From assembly GCA_009602735.1 (NCBI GenBank), contig WELA01009032.1:211150-275149 (forward strand): a DNA stretch of 64,000 bases. Direction: 5' to 3'. The translations under genes were made by a program, and so were the position numbers. The notes under the pieces are model-generated. The model had not been told where the DNA came from, ran no database searches, and saw nothing but the letters and a program-made list of their open reading frames with translations. Below are positions 47,223 through 58,730 of this stretch, in pieces; within the stretch, counting starts at the first letter, position 1; each line of letters starts with the position of its first letter. This stretch comes from Mesotaenium endlicherianum. Lineage: Eukaryota; Streptophyta; Zygnematophyceae; Zygnematales; Mesotaeniaceae.

Positions 47223-48430
47223 CCCACTGTCCACGGCTATGTCGTTATGTACCATAGGCGATCCCAACGGGTATGCCCCCGTGGTTGCTAGGGAATAGGG
47301 AGAGTAAGGGGTGTGGAACGTCGGGTTATTTTTTGACTTGAGTTGTACGTGCGTGTGTTCGACCTTAGGCTTGCACCCTTTCGTACTTAACGTACATTTT
47401 AATTTGTATGTTACGATGCGATGGCGCGTCATTTGTACTTAGAATTTTGTTTTTAATTCGTAGGGACTGGGCATACTTTGAGAGGACACGCTACTAAGGC
47501 CGCGAGCTAACACCATTCAGGTGCTAGCCTTGTATGTTCGCTTTCATGTTGAGATGCTTTACTCCTTATGTCGTGATCTAATGCTCATGTCTTATGATGG
47601 TGCTTTCCTTGTTCTCTCAACTTTGTAGATTGCAATGCTTAACATTTCATAGAAGCGCAGTGAGTCACGAATCCGTTGCATCCTAACTCAACCATAGCAT
47701 CGCAAATTACTTTCTATCTCACTCGTTCTTGATGCCATAATTCGTGTTGCTAGCTTAGGCTCTCACTAGTTTGCTCTAGCTCATCACTGGTTTTTGTACC
47801 TCATTTTTGCTATAGCCGATAGCTGCCCATTTGCCCAGTAGTGCCCAATTCAGACTCTTGTTGTTCTTTTTTAACTTTTACAGCTAATAAGTTGTGGGCT
47901 TTCCCCCCTCATAAGAGAGGTTTCTACCCACAGCACATATGTTAATCTCTTAATGTCCAGCCTATGGAGCAGTTCCTCCCTTGAGCATGTCGCTCGATGT
48001 CAGAGTCCTTTCACATCTCAGTAGTACCAATGCCTAGCGTCCGCCGATAGCCTCCGTTGCAATAAGGTTCCAGGATTTTGCATCAAATTCAGTAAGATGT
48101 ATTTTAGCTAGAGTATGGTTATCTAAATGAGAATGCCTTTATCACTGAGTCCCTCTGATGTTGTATGTGTGCTTGTATATGCTTGTATCTTTGGTAGACA
48201 AGAGTCCATGAATTTTTAAATAGAAGCTCTAGTCCTCAAGTTCGTTTCAATCTGATGCCTTGAGTTAGTGCGTGACTATGGCACACTACGGTAAGTGAGT
48301 CAAGAGGTATTAATGAGTAAAGAAATTCATTAAGGGTGAAGATTGCTCCCTAATTTACACGCTTCCAACTAACTCTTATCTTATATATTTATATGAAATA
48401 TACTTTTTGAATAAGCAAGATTTATTTCAA
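47223..48430. other. Unassigned non-coding stretch
   Basis: About 1.2 kb between element A' and the gag fragment at 48431. No gene, LTR border or match to other parts of the window was recognised. The right end is A/T-rich. It may be remnant DNA of another element. Confidence 0.4.
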
Positions 48431-49388
48431 ATGGGTTATGAAGTTTGGCCCTTTCTGCCATCAGTTCTTCAACTATTCTGGCATCTGCCAGACGCCTCCT
48501 TTCTGCTTTTGTATCACCTGCTTCGTTAGCTAAACGCTCAACTTCTGTTATGATATGTTCTTCTTCAGCCTTGTGGGCTGATACTGCAGCAATAGCTGCC
48601 GCTTCTTCCACGGCCTCTCTAGCTGCTGTGTCTGCTAAAGCTTCAGCATAAGTGCGAGGTCCAACTACCTGGCTCTTGGCCTTACCTTCTATGTTCTCAC
48701 CCTCCATATTCCGAGAGTTTCTAGTCTGAAACCACGTCGTTACCATACAAAGAAAATTGTGATAAGAGCTCTGATACCACTGAATTGAATCGAAGTACCA
48801 ATAAGCGATTAACATTCAATAAGAGATCTTTATTCCAGCAAGTAACCATTATGGTATTTTCTAGTTAACTCATTAATTAGCAAAAGACTACACAACTAGC
48901 GTAAGCAATATTCACAAGTCAAACGCAAGTAACGAGCATCTGTCATGCAATCAATGAACTTATACATAAGCAAGGTTAGTAAGCACTTCGTGTAATGGTT
49001 TGCAATCTTGGATTCATATGTTTTCTCAGTAGACTGAAAAGAGAGTTGGCCTTGTTTTCGAATGCCGAACACGAGGGCAATACTAGCACATGTACATGAA
49101 AGGTGTTTGGTGTTCAACAGCAAGTGCGATGGCGCCGCCTAACCAGGAGTTAACCACGTTGGTAGGATATCGGCTAATCAAATGCACAGCCATCTCCCAT
49201 CATCCCGAAACGCCATCTGCCTAAGGCGTCATCTGGCCCTTCATCTAGGTCACACTTAATTGCATTGCTAGGCAGTTCGCCAGTACCGCTTAAGGCGGTC
49301 AATTGCCTATCAAAGAATGTCAGCAAGCTGACTTAAGTTGACTTCAGCATGCTGCTATTGGATGAGTCATAACACTGAATAATACTAG
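48431..49388 (-). mobile_element. Fragment of a family-B-related element (5' LTR + start of gag)
   Basis: LTR remnant 48781-49388 (start TGAATTGAATCG on the plus strand), primer-binding site 48768-48779, an exact TGGTATCAGAGC on the minus strand, and gag N-terminus (TYAEALADTAAREAVEEAAA) to about 48431. Truncated at both ends. More diverged than the other family-B LTRs, so probably older. Confidence 0.8.
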
Positions 49389-49523
49389 TGTCGTGCGCTA
49401 GGAGGTCGGGTGCGTACTATCGACACAAGCAATGCATAATAAGCAAGCAGGCTTTGCTGCAATGAAGTCTACAATACATGGGGCTTTATAGCCAAAAAGG
49501 GAGGCAAGTGCTGGATGTTTCAA
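49389..49523 (-). repeat. Partial second copy of the element-F LTR
   Basis: About 135 bp matching 58540-58673, beginning TGAAACATCC on the minus strand. It directly abuts the outer end of element F's 3' LTR on one side and the family-B fragment on the other. Confidence 0.7.
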
Positions 49524-49793
49524 TCCAGTAAGGAGTGTGTACTCTCCAGAGTGAGCACCTCAAGACTGTAATCTGGTAGGAAAACAATCAATGAAGTCCG
49601 GCCCAAAAGATCACTGGAAGCACATCATGATCTTCAAAAGTAATCCTATGGCAAGGGGTATAAGCTGTGACTTTACTCACCACTTGTGAAGTTTTTCTAG
49701 TGACTGGAAGCCAGCAAGGCTTGCTCTTCACAAGAGAGAGACTAAGTGGTCCTGAAAACACAAGAGATAAAAGTGTAAGCTTTACTGATAATC

Positions 49794-50512
49794 TGAAATA
49801 AATCGACTTACCAAATATGCAATCAACAATTAATAAAGATCTTTATATCAGCAAGTAATCTTTATAGTATTTTCGTTAATTGAATTAACAGCAAAGGACC
49901 ACACACTAGCAGTGAATAATACTCGTAAGTCAAATGCAAGTAAAGTAGCATCAATAATGCAATCAGTAAACTCATACATAAGCAAGGTTGGGAAGACAGT
50001 GCGTATCAATGGCTTCTAGCCTTGGATTCAGATTTCTCTCAGTAAGCTGTACAAGAGAGTTGGCCTCGTTTCCGAATGCCGAACTCGAGAGAAATGCCTA
50101 GCATATGTACAGGGAATGAGTATACTGTTCAACGGCCAGTGCGATGGCACCGCCTACCCGGGAGTTAACCACGTTGGTAGGACGTCGGTTAACCAAATCC
50201 ACCGCCATCTCCCATCATCCCGAATCGCCATCCATCATAGGGTTGTCATCTGGCCATTCATCTAGCATACCACACTTAGATGCATATCTAGGCAGTTCGC
50301 TGCTACCGAGTACGGAAGTCAGCTGGCTGTCAAAGAATGTGTCAGCAAGCTGACTTAAGTTGGCTTCAGCCTGCTGCTTCCGGCTGAGTTCTTGAACTGA
50401 TAATGATGTAAAGTCCAGCAGACTCAATACTACATGAAGTTCAGTAGGCTCAACTTAAATAACTGTTATATTTAAAAAAATATTATATCTACTAATATAC
50501 TGATTCATTACA
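49794..50512 (-). repeat. Element B 3' LTR
   Basis: 719 bp. On the plus strand it starts TGAAATAAATCGAC and ends GATTCATTACA. Next to it lies the purine tract that follows ORF3. Confidence 0.88.
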
Positions 50513-50624
50513 ATCCCTCCAACTTAAGTTGTTGTCGCCTCGACAACATTAAACTGCAAAAAATTTTGGTCAGGGAATTGAACCTGACCAGCCTCCCCTA
50601 TTGGTTGCTTTTTCAGCCTGTCAC

Positions 50625-52361
50625 CTAGGGGGTTGTTCCTGGGGCTTCAGGATCAGCAGACTGAGAACTGGACCTAGATCTGGACAGCCCTCTAGGTCTG
50701 TCAACTGGCCTTCTAAAGAACCCCGTTTGTTCTAAAGTTGGACCTCGAGGAGAACGAAGGATGGTAGCCTGCTCTTTAACCACTTGGGTGTTGATCCCCA
50801 CATAGACAGGCATTCCAGTAGGGTGCTGAAATACATTGGCAAGAGGTACATGCCCCTGAGCGAAGGGAGAGGTCGGCATACCTCTGGCCACTCCGCGTGT
50901 CCCTCTTCTGGCAATTCTGTCCTCTGGGGATTTTTGCCTTTGTCTGCTGCCAAGTACAGTCAGATTAGCTTCTTCCCCTGCTTGGGCAGGTGGGCTGGGG
51001 GAGCAAGTGCGCGGTTCAGTTACCTCTATGGCTGCGTTCAAATGCCATATTCCTGATCTTGGCTCCTGAGGAAGCCCTGCTCTTGCCTGCCCCTGGGTGT
51101 CTTGAGTACCAGGTCCTGATGCTTCTCCTCTGCCTTGTTCTTCTTCCTCATCCTTCTCATCTTCCTCCTCTGAGAGGGTAGGTGTCTCGTCCACTAAGTT
51201 GTCCTGCTCCCTGGTGGACATGGAGTAGTCTACTGACCTCCCTTTCTTAGGGCGCGCCGGAGGTTGCTTGGCCTTCAGCCTGCTGATATCTATCCGGCCT
51301 GCATTCTTCGCCCATTTGATGAAAGCATGCTTTCCCTTAGAGAAGTAGTCTCTCCCCCTCCTCCTGTGCTCTTTGGTCTCTGCATTCAATTTGCTCAGGC
51401 AGCCATTCAGCCTTGGGTCCCAAGGGGCAATGTGAGGTGGTAGGATGAGGTAGCCGTCCAGGCCATAGTGGAAGTCATCCGATTGGGCTCGGTCACACTC
51501 CTGCTTTTTGTTTGTGACGGTCATCCACCTCCAGTCTGTTGGCTGCTGGTAGTACTGGGGTCCATGCTCAGCCTTCCTCAGTTTACACGGGAACCAGTGG
51601 GGGGAGAACATCTGCTGTCTTGCTTCCCTGGCCAAGTACTCCCAGCTCCTCCTTTCAACTTCATTGTAAGCTGGCAGTAGTGTGAGGTAGAATACCGTAT
51701 CCTTAAAGCTATCGGGCCGCATGCTCACCATCCTGATGAGTTTCTGATCTCCCACTATTCTCGGTATTGGTACCAGCTTGTTCTCTGAATCATTTGCAAG
51801 ATACCGGGCCTGCTCTGCTGTATAGCCCACCATCTTGGCATAATCTTCGCAGAGTACCACACCAGTGTGTGTCTCAATGTACCTATCTAGTCTTGTAGCT
51901 CCTTCCCTTTGTAGCAGTGTTGTCTGTTCCCGCTTGTTGATCTCCTGGGCTGCGAGCAATGCTTCCTTCGGATTATCAAATATCAAAGTTTTGGCCACCC
52001 ACCACAATATACCTGTAAGTGGCCAAGCTTTTTTGCCCGTCCGCTTCAGCCTTTTTCCTTCTCTCCTCCTCTGCCGCTGCCGCTTCTTCTTGTTGTTTCT
52101 TCTGTCTCTCCTCCTCAGCTTTCCTGAGGTTTTCCGCTTCCTGATCCTTCTTCCTCTGTGCCTCTTCTGCCGCCTCTTGTTATCTGCGGACCCTTTCTTG
52201 TTCTCTCCTGGTGAGGGACGTCGCCGCCAGCTCCTTCTGGTATTGCTCCATTGTCCTCCTGGCTTCTTCTGCCTTGCGCTTTCTGTCCTCCTTTTGTGTG
52301 GTGGGAGCCATCCTTCACATGTAACTAGGGCACAAGTTAGTAGGATATCGACCTTTGCCAT
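50625..52361 (-). other. ORF3 copy 3 (element B), longest open copy
   Basis: 578 residues open on the minus strand. The N-terminal ~130 residues are Arg/Lys-rich low complexity and differ from copy 2. The rest carries the conserved region (YAKMVGYTAEQARYLANDSE; RPDSFKDTVFYLTLLPAYNE; RRSWEYLAREA; PTDWRWMTV; LPPHIAPWDPRLNG; FSKGKHAFIKWAKNAG), an acidic tract (SEEEDEKDEEEEQG), GHVPLANVFQHPTGMPVYVG and an Arg-Ser tail. It is nearly identical in plan to copy 1. No known family recognised, and there is no signal peptide or membrane helix. The acidic, RS and coiled-coil features (the last in copy 2) suggest an intracellular protein that binds nucleic acid or other proteins, which is inference. It may carry one break near its start. 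Confidence 0.78.
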
Positions 52362-52739
52362 AGGAATTGTATGAAAGAAGTAAGTTTGTATTAGTATGGT
52401 GGATTCGCTCCCGTTTACCTTACAGGTTGATTGCTAGGAGTTGACGTAGTTGCGGTGCGCTAGACATAAACGTATGAATGTCTTTTAAGGTGCGTTAAGT
52501 GATGTATTGCTGCGCAAGGCCCTTTTCCCTTCCGTCCAAGGTGCTTTATGTGGGCCAGGCTGTCCCATTGGTCACTATGCTGACACTTAGGATTCACAAG
52601 ACTGTCCCTTTCTTGCTCTCGCACACTAACTGTCATTACAAAACTGTCCCTTTCTCCCTCTCGCACACTAAATGTCATATATTTTACCCTCCAACTTAGA
52701 CGGAGACAGGACCGCCTGTCACCTTCCCGTGTCCACTGA

Positions 52740-55700
52740 AATGACCGTTATGATAGGGCTCCAGCCGCCCGAAGGTGGAACCGTTTCAACGCCCCTTTGG
52801 CATTGGTCAAATGGTCCTTAAATTCCCGAGTGACCCCATGAGGCATCGTAACCCTTCCATCGAATGAGGTACTTCATGACATATTTAGACGATCGACGGA
52901 CCGAGCACGCGTCTAAAATCTCCTCAACCTCATATTCCTCAGGGTCATCGTCCCAAACAGCTGGGACCGGTCCTGGTTGGACAAGTAACCGACCTTTGAA
53001 CAATGTGTCCCCTTTGATGTAAGGTTCTAGGAAGGAGACATTAAAGACCGGGTGACCCTTGTATTCTGCTGACATGTTCAGTTTGTAAGCATTCTGACTG
53101 ACACAGCGCACCACCGAATATGGACCAACCCAGACAGGACCAAGCTTTTTCTTGACCACACCAGGGAGGTACAGGTGCTGAGAATGTAGTTTGACCAAAT
53201 CGCCCTCAGATAAGGTGAGTTCTCGACGGTGCTGATTAGCGTACTTTTGTTGGTTCTCTTGGGCTTTGTGCAGATTCTGTTGGACTTTTGAAAGGATGTC
53301 AGCAAACTCCTGAGTTAACTGGAGTGAGACCGGGTTGTCAATCCATTCAGGGTGAGTTGAAGACTCCCCTAGGACATCTTAAGGAGACTTAGGGACTCTA
53401 CCCAGGCTTAGTTCAAAAGGAGTCTTGCCCGTTGACGCGTGCACCGCACTGTTGACCGCAAACTGGATTTGAGGTAACAGGTCATCCCAATTATCTTGTT
53501 TTTGGTTAATATAGGCTCTCAGTACCTCATGCAGAACACCCATTAATACTAATAAAGCCCTCCAGAACTTAGAGATAAATTTCGAGTCTCTGTCTGAGAT
53601 GATATTAGAGGGTAGCCCATGTTGGCCTACTACATGGTTGTAGAACTGTCTCGCTGTTTCGAGTGCAGTTACTTTGACAGTTGTGGGGATGAAAATGACC
53701 ATTTTGGTCAGTTTATCCACGACTACCAGTATCCAATCATGCCTATTGGCAGTTCGTGGCAATGTCACCATCCAGTCCATGGATATTGTTTCCCAGCGGC
53801 CATCTGGGATGGGCAGCGATTGTAAGAGGCCCCCCGGTGGTGTGTGCCTAGACTTATTCTTTTGTCACTGGTCACAGGACTTAACGTATTTCAAGACCTC
53901 CCGAAGTAATCCCTCCCAATGATAAAGTTTTGCCAGTTTGCCAACAGTTTTGGCCCGCCCCAAATGCCCACCCAGTAAACTGTCGTGTGCTTGACTCAAT
54001 AAAAGGGACCTTATTTCCAAGTTATTAGGAATGACCAGCCTGAAGCTTCAGCCTGCCTGAAGTAGTTTCAGTCATCCAGACCCCTCCCTTAAGCTTATAC
54101 CCGAGTGCAGTAGCACGACACACACCAGTAGTGGGGCTGGGCTCAAATGTTGGGTCCGAAAGGTAGGCTTTCCTAAGTTGTTCAAGAAAGGACTTTTTCA
54201 CCTTTAGTGAAGTGAGTGCACACAGGACTTTATCTACAGCATGCCGACTAAAGCTCCTTTCTTGCAAGTCTAGTCTTCTAGAGAGTGCATCAACAGGATT
54301 CAACTTCCCTGGTTTGTAATCAATCTGGACTTGAAACTGCTCCAGCATCTGGCTCCAGCGGTTCTCCCTCCTTGACAGCTTGGATTTCTTCTGAAAGTGA
54401 GTCAGAGCTAGATGATCTGTAATCACCTTAAAAGCTTTATCATGTAAGTATGCTCTCCACTGTTTGAGCACATGAATGATAGCTAGCAGCTCTTTATCAC
54501 TGAGTAATTAATCTCCGCTGGATTAAATTTCATAGACTCCTACAACACACGATGCCACTCTTGCCGTACCTTACCATCCTTTGTGGTTTTGTCAGCAAGC
54601 TGCAACAAAATAGCACCCATGGCAAAGTCAGAGGCATCAGTGACCACCTGCACTGGTTTGCTGGGGTCATACACGGCTAGCACCGGGGCAGAACAAAGGG
54701 CAATTTTAAGAGTCTGGAAGGCAGCCTGCTGTTCTTTCCTCCACACATACCCTATGTCTTTCTTAGTAAGGTCAGTCAATTTATTGGCCTTTGTAGAATA
54801 ATTATCAATAAATCTCCTATAGTAGTTAGCCAACCCAAGGAAGGATCTAACTTCAGAGACAGACTGTGGTACTGGCCAGTCCCTTATAGTTTGGACTTTC
54901 TTAGGATCCACACTGATGCCTTTCTTTACTGACAACGTGGCCCAAGAATTCAATACTTTCTCTGAAGAAATCACACTTGCTCATTTTAGCATATAAGTGA
55001 TATCTTCTTATATTGTCCATGACTGTCTTTAAGTGTTCAGCGTGCTGAGCTTCATCTTTAGACAAAATTAAAATATCATCCAGGGAAACTTGCACCAACT
55101 TATCCAAATAAGGTCTGAAAATGTCATTCATAGCACCCATGAAGGTCGCAGGAGCATTAGTCAGTCCAAATGTCATCACGTTGAACCCATAATGTCCATA
55201 ACGTGTGTGGAAGGCAGTCTTGTATCCATCCCCCTCAGCAATTCTGGTTTGATGATAACCACTCTTGAGATCTACCTCACTGAACACTTTAACACCAGAC
55301 AGGGTAACAAGCAAGTCCTCGATTCTGCGTAAAGCATACTTGTTCTTTACTGTAATTCTGTTCAAAGCTTTGTAATCCACACACATCCGCACACTGCCAT
55401 CCTTTTTCCTAACAGATAGGATGGGTGCGCCGTAAGGTGATTTACTGGGGGAAATATAACCATTTTCCTCAAGCTCTGCAATCTGTATTTTCAACTCCTC
55501 GCTCTCCACATAAGACAAGCCATAAGTGCGTTGCCAGGGTGGCTGACTACCAGGTAATAAATCAATTCTATGATCTACTTCTCGCTTAGGGGGTAGTCCT
55601 GGAGGCATATTATATACATTCGTGTACTGAGCAACAATTTCTGCAGCAGTAGGGTGCTACGGAGGGCTTACCTTTTCCTCCACCACTTCTTCAGGTTCAG

Positions 55701-56100
55701 GAGGTACCTCTCTTAGCAGCAGACAGAACATTCTGTCTTCCTTCTGGTTCCAGCTTTTGACGAACTCCATTGCATTCAGCAACTTGCATCCTTCTGGAAG
55801 CCTCTTCTTTTCCTTCAGTTGCCATCCACACAGGACAAGAGGAAGAGCACTGGTGGGTGCCAAGTCAGTCTGCCCATCACTGGCTCCTCTCACTTTAACT
55901 GTACCTCTGCTCCAACACACTTCAGCTTGATGTCTATTAAGCCAGGACCTGCCTAGCACGAGATCATAAAAGCCAGTGTTGAGTACCTCAAATGTAAGCG
56001 TTTCAGCTAGAACTGCAATGCCACAACCTAACTGGACCTCAATAGGCTTGGTTATAACTCCTCGCGGGATACTTGAGGCATCTCCGAGGAATATTATTCT
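52740..56100 (-). pseudogene. pol: Element B pol
   Basis: Minus-strand parts: protease end (GRSWLNRHQAEVCWSRGTVK), RT ([20 protein letters not shown]; catalytic region SLDDILIL), RNase H ([36 protein letters not shown]), integrase (MDWMVTLPRTANRHDWILVV; SDRDSKF; STGKTPFELSLGRV) and chromodomain (VMKYLIRWKGYDAS). Same lineage as element C. Broken, about six breaks. Confidence 0.85.
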
Positions 56101-56855
56101 ATTCCCTTTGGGTGACAGTAGGCAGCCTTAGCCGCTTAACTAAGTTCTTGTGGATAAAAGTATGTAACGCCCCTCCGTCAATAAATGCCCTCACCTTCCT
56201 ACCTGCAATCATGCAATGTAGTAGGATAGGGGAGACTGTCTATCCCTGACTTTGCATTGTTCTCCTGACGTAGCAAAGAAATGGTGGACATCAGGTGGAA
56301 CAAGAGCATCCAGAGTGTGCACTCTCTGGATGTTCATATTGCCGATGGTCTCCTTTATCTGGTTGTCAGGCATGCATAGTGAATCCAGTTCAGCAGGACC
56401 CATAAAACCTGCTACGAGGGCAGCTAGTGACGACTCACTATCTCTAGCATCCTCACAGTCAGTAGACTGGATTACTGACTGTTGTTGTCTTTTAAAGGCT
56501 GGTCTTTTCTCTCGACCTTCGGAAGGTGCTTAATGGACATTGTTCCTTGTAGTGGTCCAACTGTTGACAATGGTTGGATGAGGCTGGTTTCGGCTTAGTC
56601 CTACCACCACCTCTTCCATAGCCGCGTCGAGAGAAACCACCTCTACCTCTTGACTGTATAGTATAATACTCATATTCATCACTCTGATCATCCTCAGCCT
56701 GGTCTCCTTCAGAATAGGTACGGGTTCCCGCTACATGGCTTTCCGCCTGGTTTTCGACATTCTTGTTATCCTAGTTCTCCATGTCTCGGGAGTTGCTAGT
56801 TTGAGACCTTGTCCTTACCATACAAAGAAGACTATGATAACAGCTCCGATACTAC

Positions 56856-57549
56856 TGAAATAAATCGACTTACCAAATAGGCGATTAACAATTAATAAAG
56901 ATCTTTATATCAGCAAGTAATCTTCATGGTATTGTCCGTTCATTGAATAAACAGCAAATGACCACACACTAGCAGTGAATAATACTCGTAAGTCTAATGC
57001 AAGTAAACTAGCATCAATCATGCAATCAATAAACTCATACATAAGCAAGGTTGGAAGACATTGCGTATCAATGGCTTCTAGCCTTGGATTTATATGTCTC
57101 TCAGTAAGCTGTACAAGAGAGTTGGCCTCGTTTCCAAATGCCAAACTCGAGAGCAATGCCTAGCGTATGTACAGGGAATGAGTTTATCATTCAACGGCTA
57201 GTGCGATGGCACCGCGTACCCGGGAGTTAACCACGTTGGTTTCCACCGCCATCATCCCAAATCGCCATCCATCATAGGGATGTCATCTGGCCATTCATCT
57301 AACATACCACACTTAGATGCATATTGAGGCAGTTCGCTGCTACCGAGTACGAAAGTCAGCTGGCTGTCAAAGAATGTGTCAGCAAGCTGACTTAAGTTGG
57401 CTTCAGCCTGCTGCTTCCGGCTGAGTCGTTAAACTGATAATAATGTAGAGTCCAGCAGACTCAATACTACATGAAGTTCAGTAAGCTGAACTTAAATAAC
57501 TATTATATTTGAATGAACGTTATATCTACTAATATACTGATTCATTACA
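56856..57549 (-). repeat. Element B 5' LTR
   Basis: 694 bp. Same ends as 49794-50512, with the PBS directly inside. Slightly shorter than its partner. Confidence 0.88.
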
Positions 57550-58730
57550 CAATCTCTGTGACTTACAACTGGCATAATGGGACTTCTAAAAAGATGTCTC
57601 CGTAGGGACATCTGTAGTACTTATACTCCTGGAAACCCGGCGGATTAGGCGCGGATTCAATGCATGTAGTCTTCATCTAAGATCTACCTTTGCATACACA
57701 CACATATACCTATTGTGCTAGCGCTCCAATAGGCTACTTAGTACTCAATCCAATCAAAAGCGAGATGCTAGAATATGCTAAATGCTTGTGATAGGTCGAG
57801 CTCACTTTAGCACATGCTAAGCTTGTAAGACAAGCTTGCACACTTATGTTTGTGCAATCGGACGGTTGCCCGCTAAGACGTGGTACTCCTGCAGGCTGTG
57901 ACGGTTCCTGTCGGCTGAGCACATCTTGGTCGGGTGCGCATGGGCCAATCGACGGGCTGCAGCTGTCGGTCGGTGGGCCCTGGGTGCCCTTGGTGGCCTC
58001 GCCACTTGGGTGTCGGGCACTAAGGAGTGCCTTGGCCCGAGTGACGGGCATTTAAGTGCCCCTGGGCCACTTGAAGGTGCCCGCCACCTTCCGATGGCGT
58101 CACGTGGCCTCAGTGGCTCCCGTCGCTTGGCGCTGAGCACAATTAAGTGCTCGGGCTGGCTGTCGTGTGAGCCTGGGCCAAGCGCAGAAGCCCGCCACCT
58201 TCCGGTGGCTCCACGTGGCCCCCTCGACCCTTGTTGCTTTTGCTTCGGGCTGTCGCTTGGGTCCCTGCGGCCTGTAGTGGCTATGAATACAACGTCAAGT
58301 GCCACCGTCCAGTTTTGGACGGGGTATTCGGCCTGTACCTCTGGTGCGTCTAGTAGGTCTGGCGCACGTGACAAGTGTTGACTTGTCACGTGGCATCTAT
58401 CCCCTAGACATGCGAGCGTAGCAACTTAATGAACTAAATCACACAAATGCAAAGAGGCAAATGCCCGTTTGAGGTTGATTGCTCACACACTTGTGGCTTG
58501 GGTACGTGCAACGACTTTGACTCAATAATTCATGACAGCTGTCGTGCGCTAGGAGGTTGGGTGTGTACTATCGATGCAAGCAATGCATAAGAAGCAAGCA
58601 AGCTTTGATGGAATGAAGTCTACAATACATGGGGCTTTATAGCCAAAAAGGGAGGCAAGTGTTGGATGTTTCAGTCTTCCCCCCAGCTCTCAGCCTCCAG
58701 CTGATGAACTGTTGCTGCCTAGTGCTAACG

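Larger units (their letters stand above)
49794..57549 (-). mobile_element. Element B: family-B Ty3/gypsy element with both LTRs and ORF3
   Basis: 7.76 kb on the minus strand: 5' LTR 57549-56856, primer site 56854-56843, gag remnants (56830-56200), pol (about 56100-52740) and ORF3 (52361-50625), then a purine tract and 3' LTR 50512-49794. The target duplication is TAATC (49789-49793) / CAATC (57550-57554), one mismatch. LTRs differ by roughly 5% by eye, so it is of moderate age. pol is broken (about six breaks). It is the only element in the window that shows the full family-B plan. Confidence 0.9.
49530..58673 (-). repeat. Element F 3' LTR, split by element B
   Basis: The LTR pieces are 58673-57550 and 49793 to about 49530, about 1.4 kb together. 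The starting TGAAACATCC on the minus strand directly follows a purine tract (GGGGGGAAGAC). The right-hand LTR (62868-64000) contains both pieces joined at GATAATCTCTGTG, which shows that element B was inserted there. By eye the two LTRs differ at about 3% of positions in the compared part. Confidence 0.8.

Noticed and set aside
50625-52361. ORF3 as an envelope gene
   Set aside because: Its position fits env-like ORFs, but there is no signal peptide, membrane helix or cysteine pattern. The sequence is charged and partly RS-rich.
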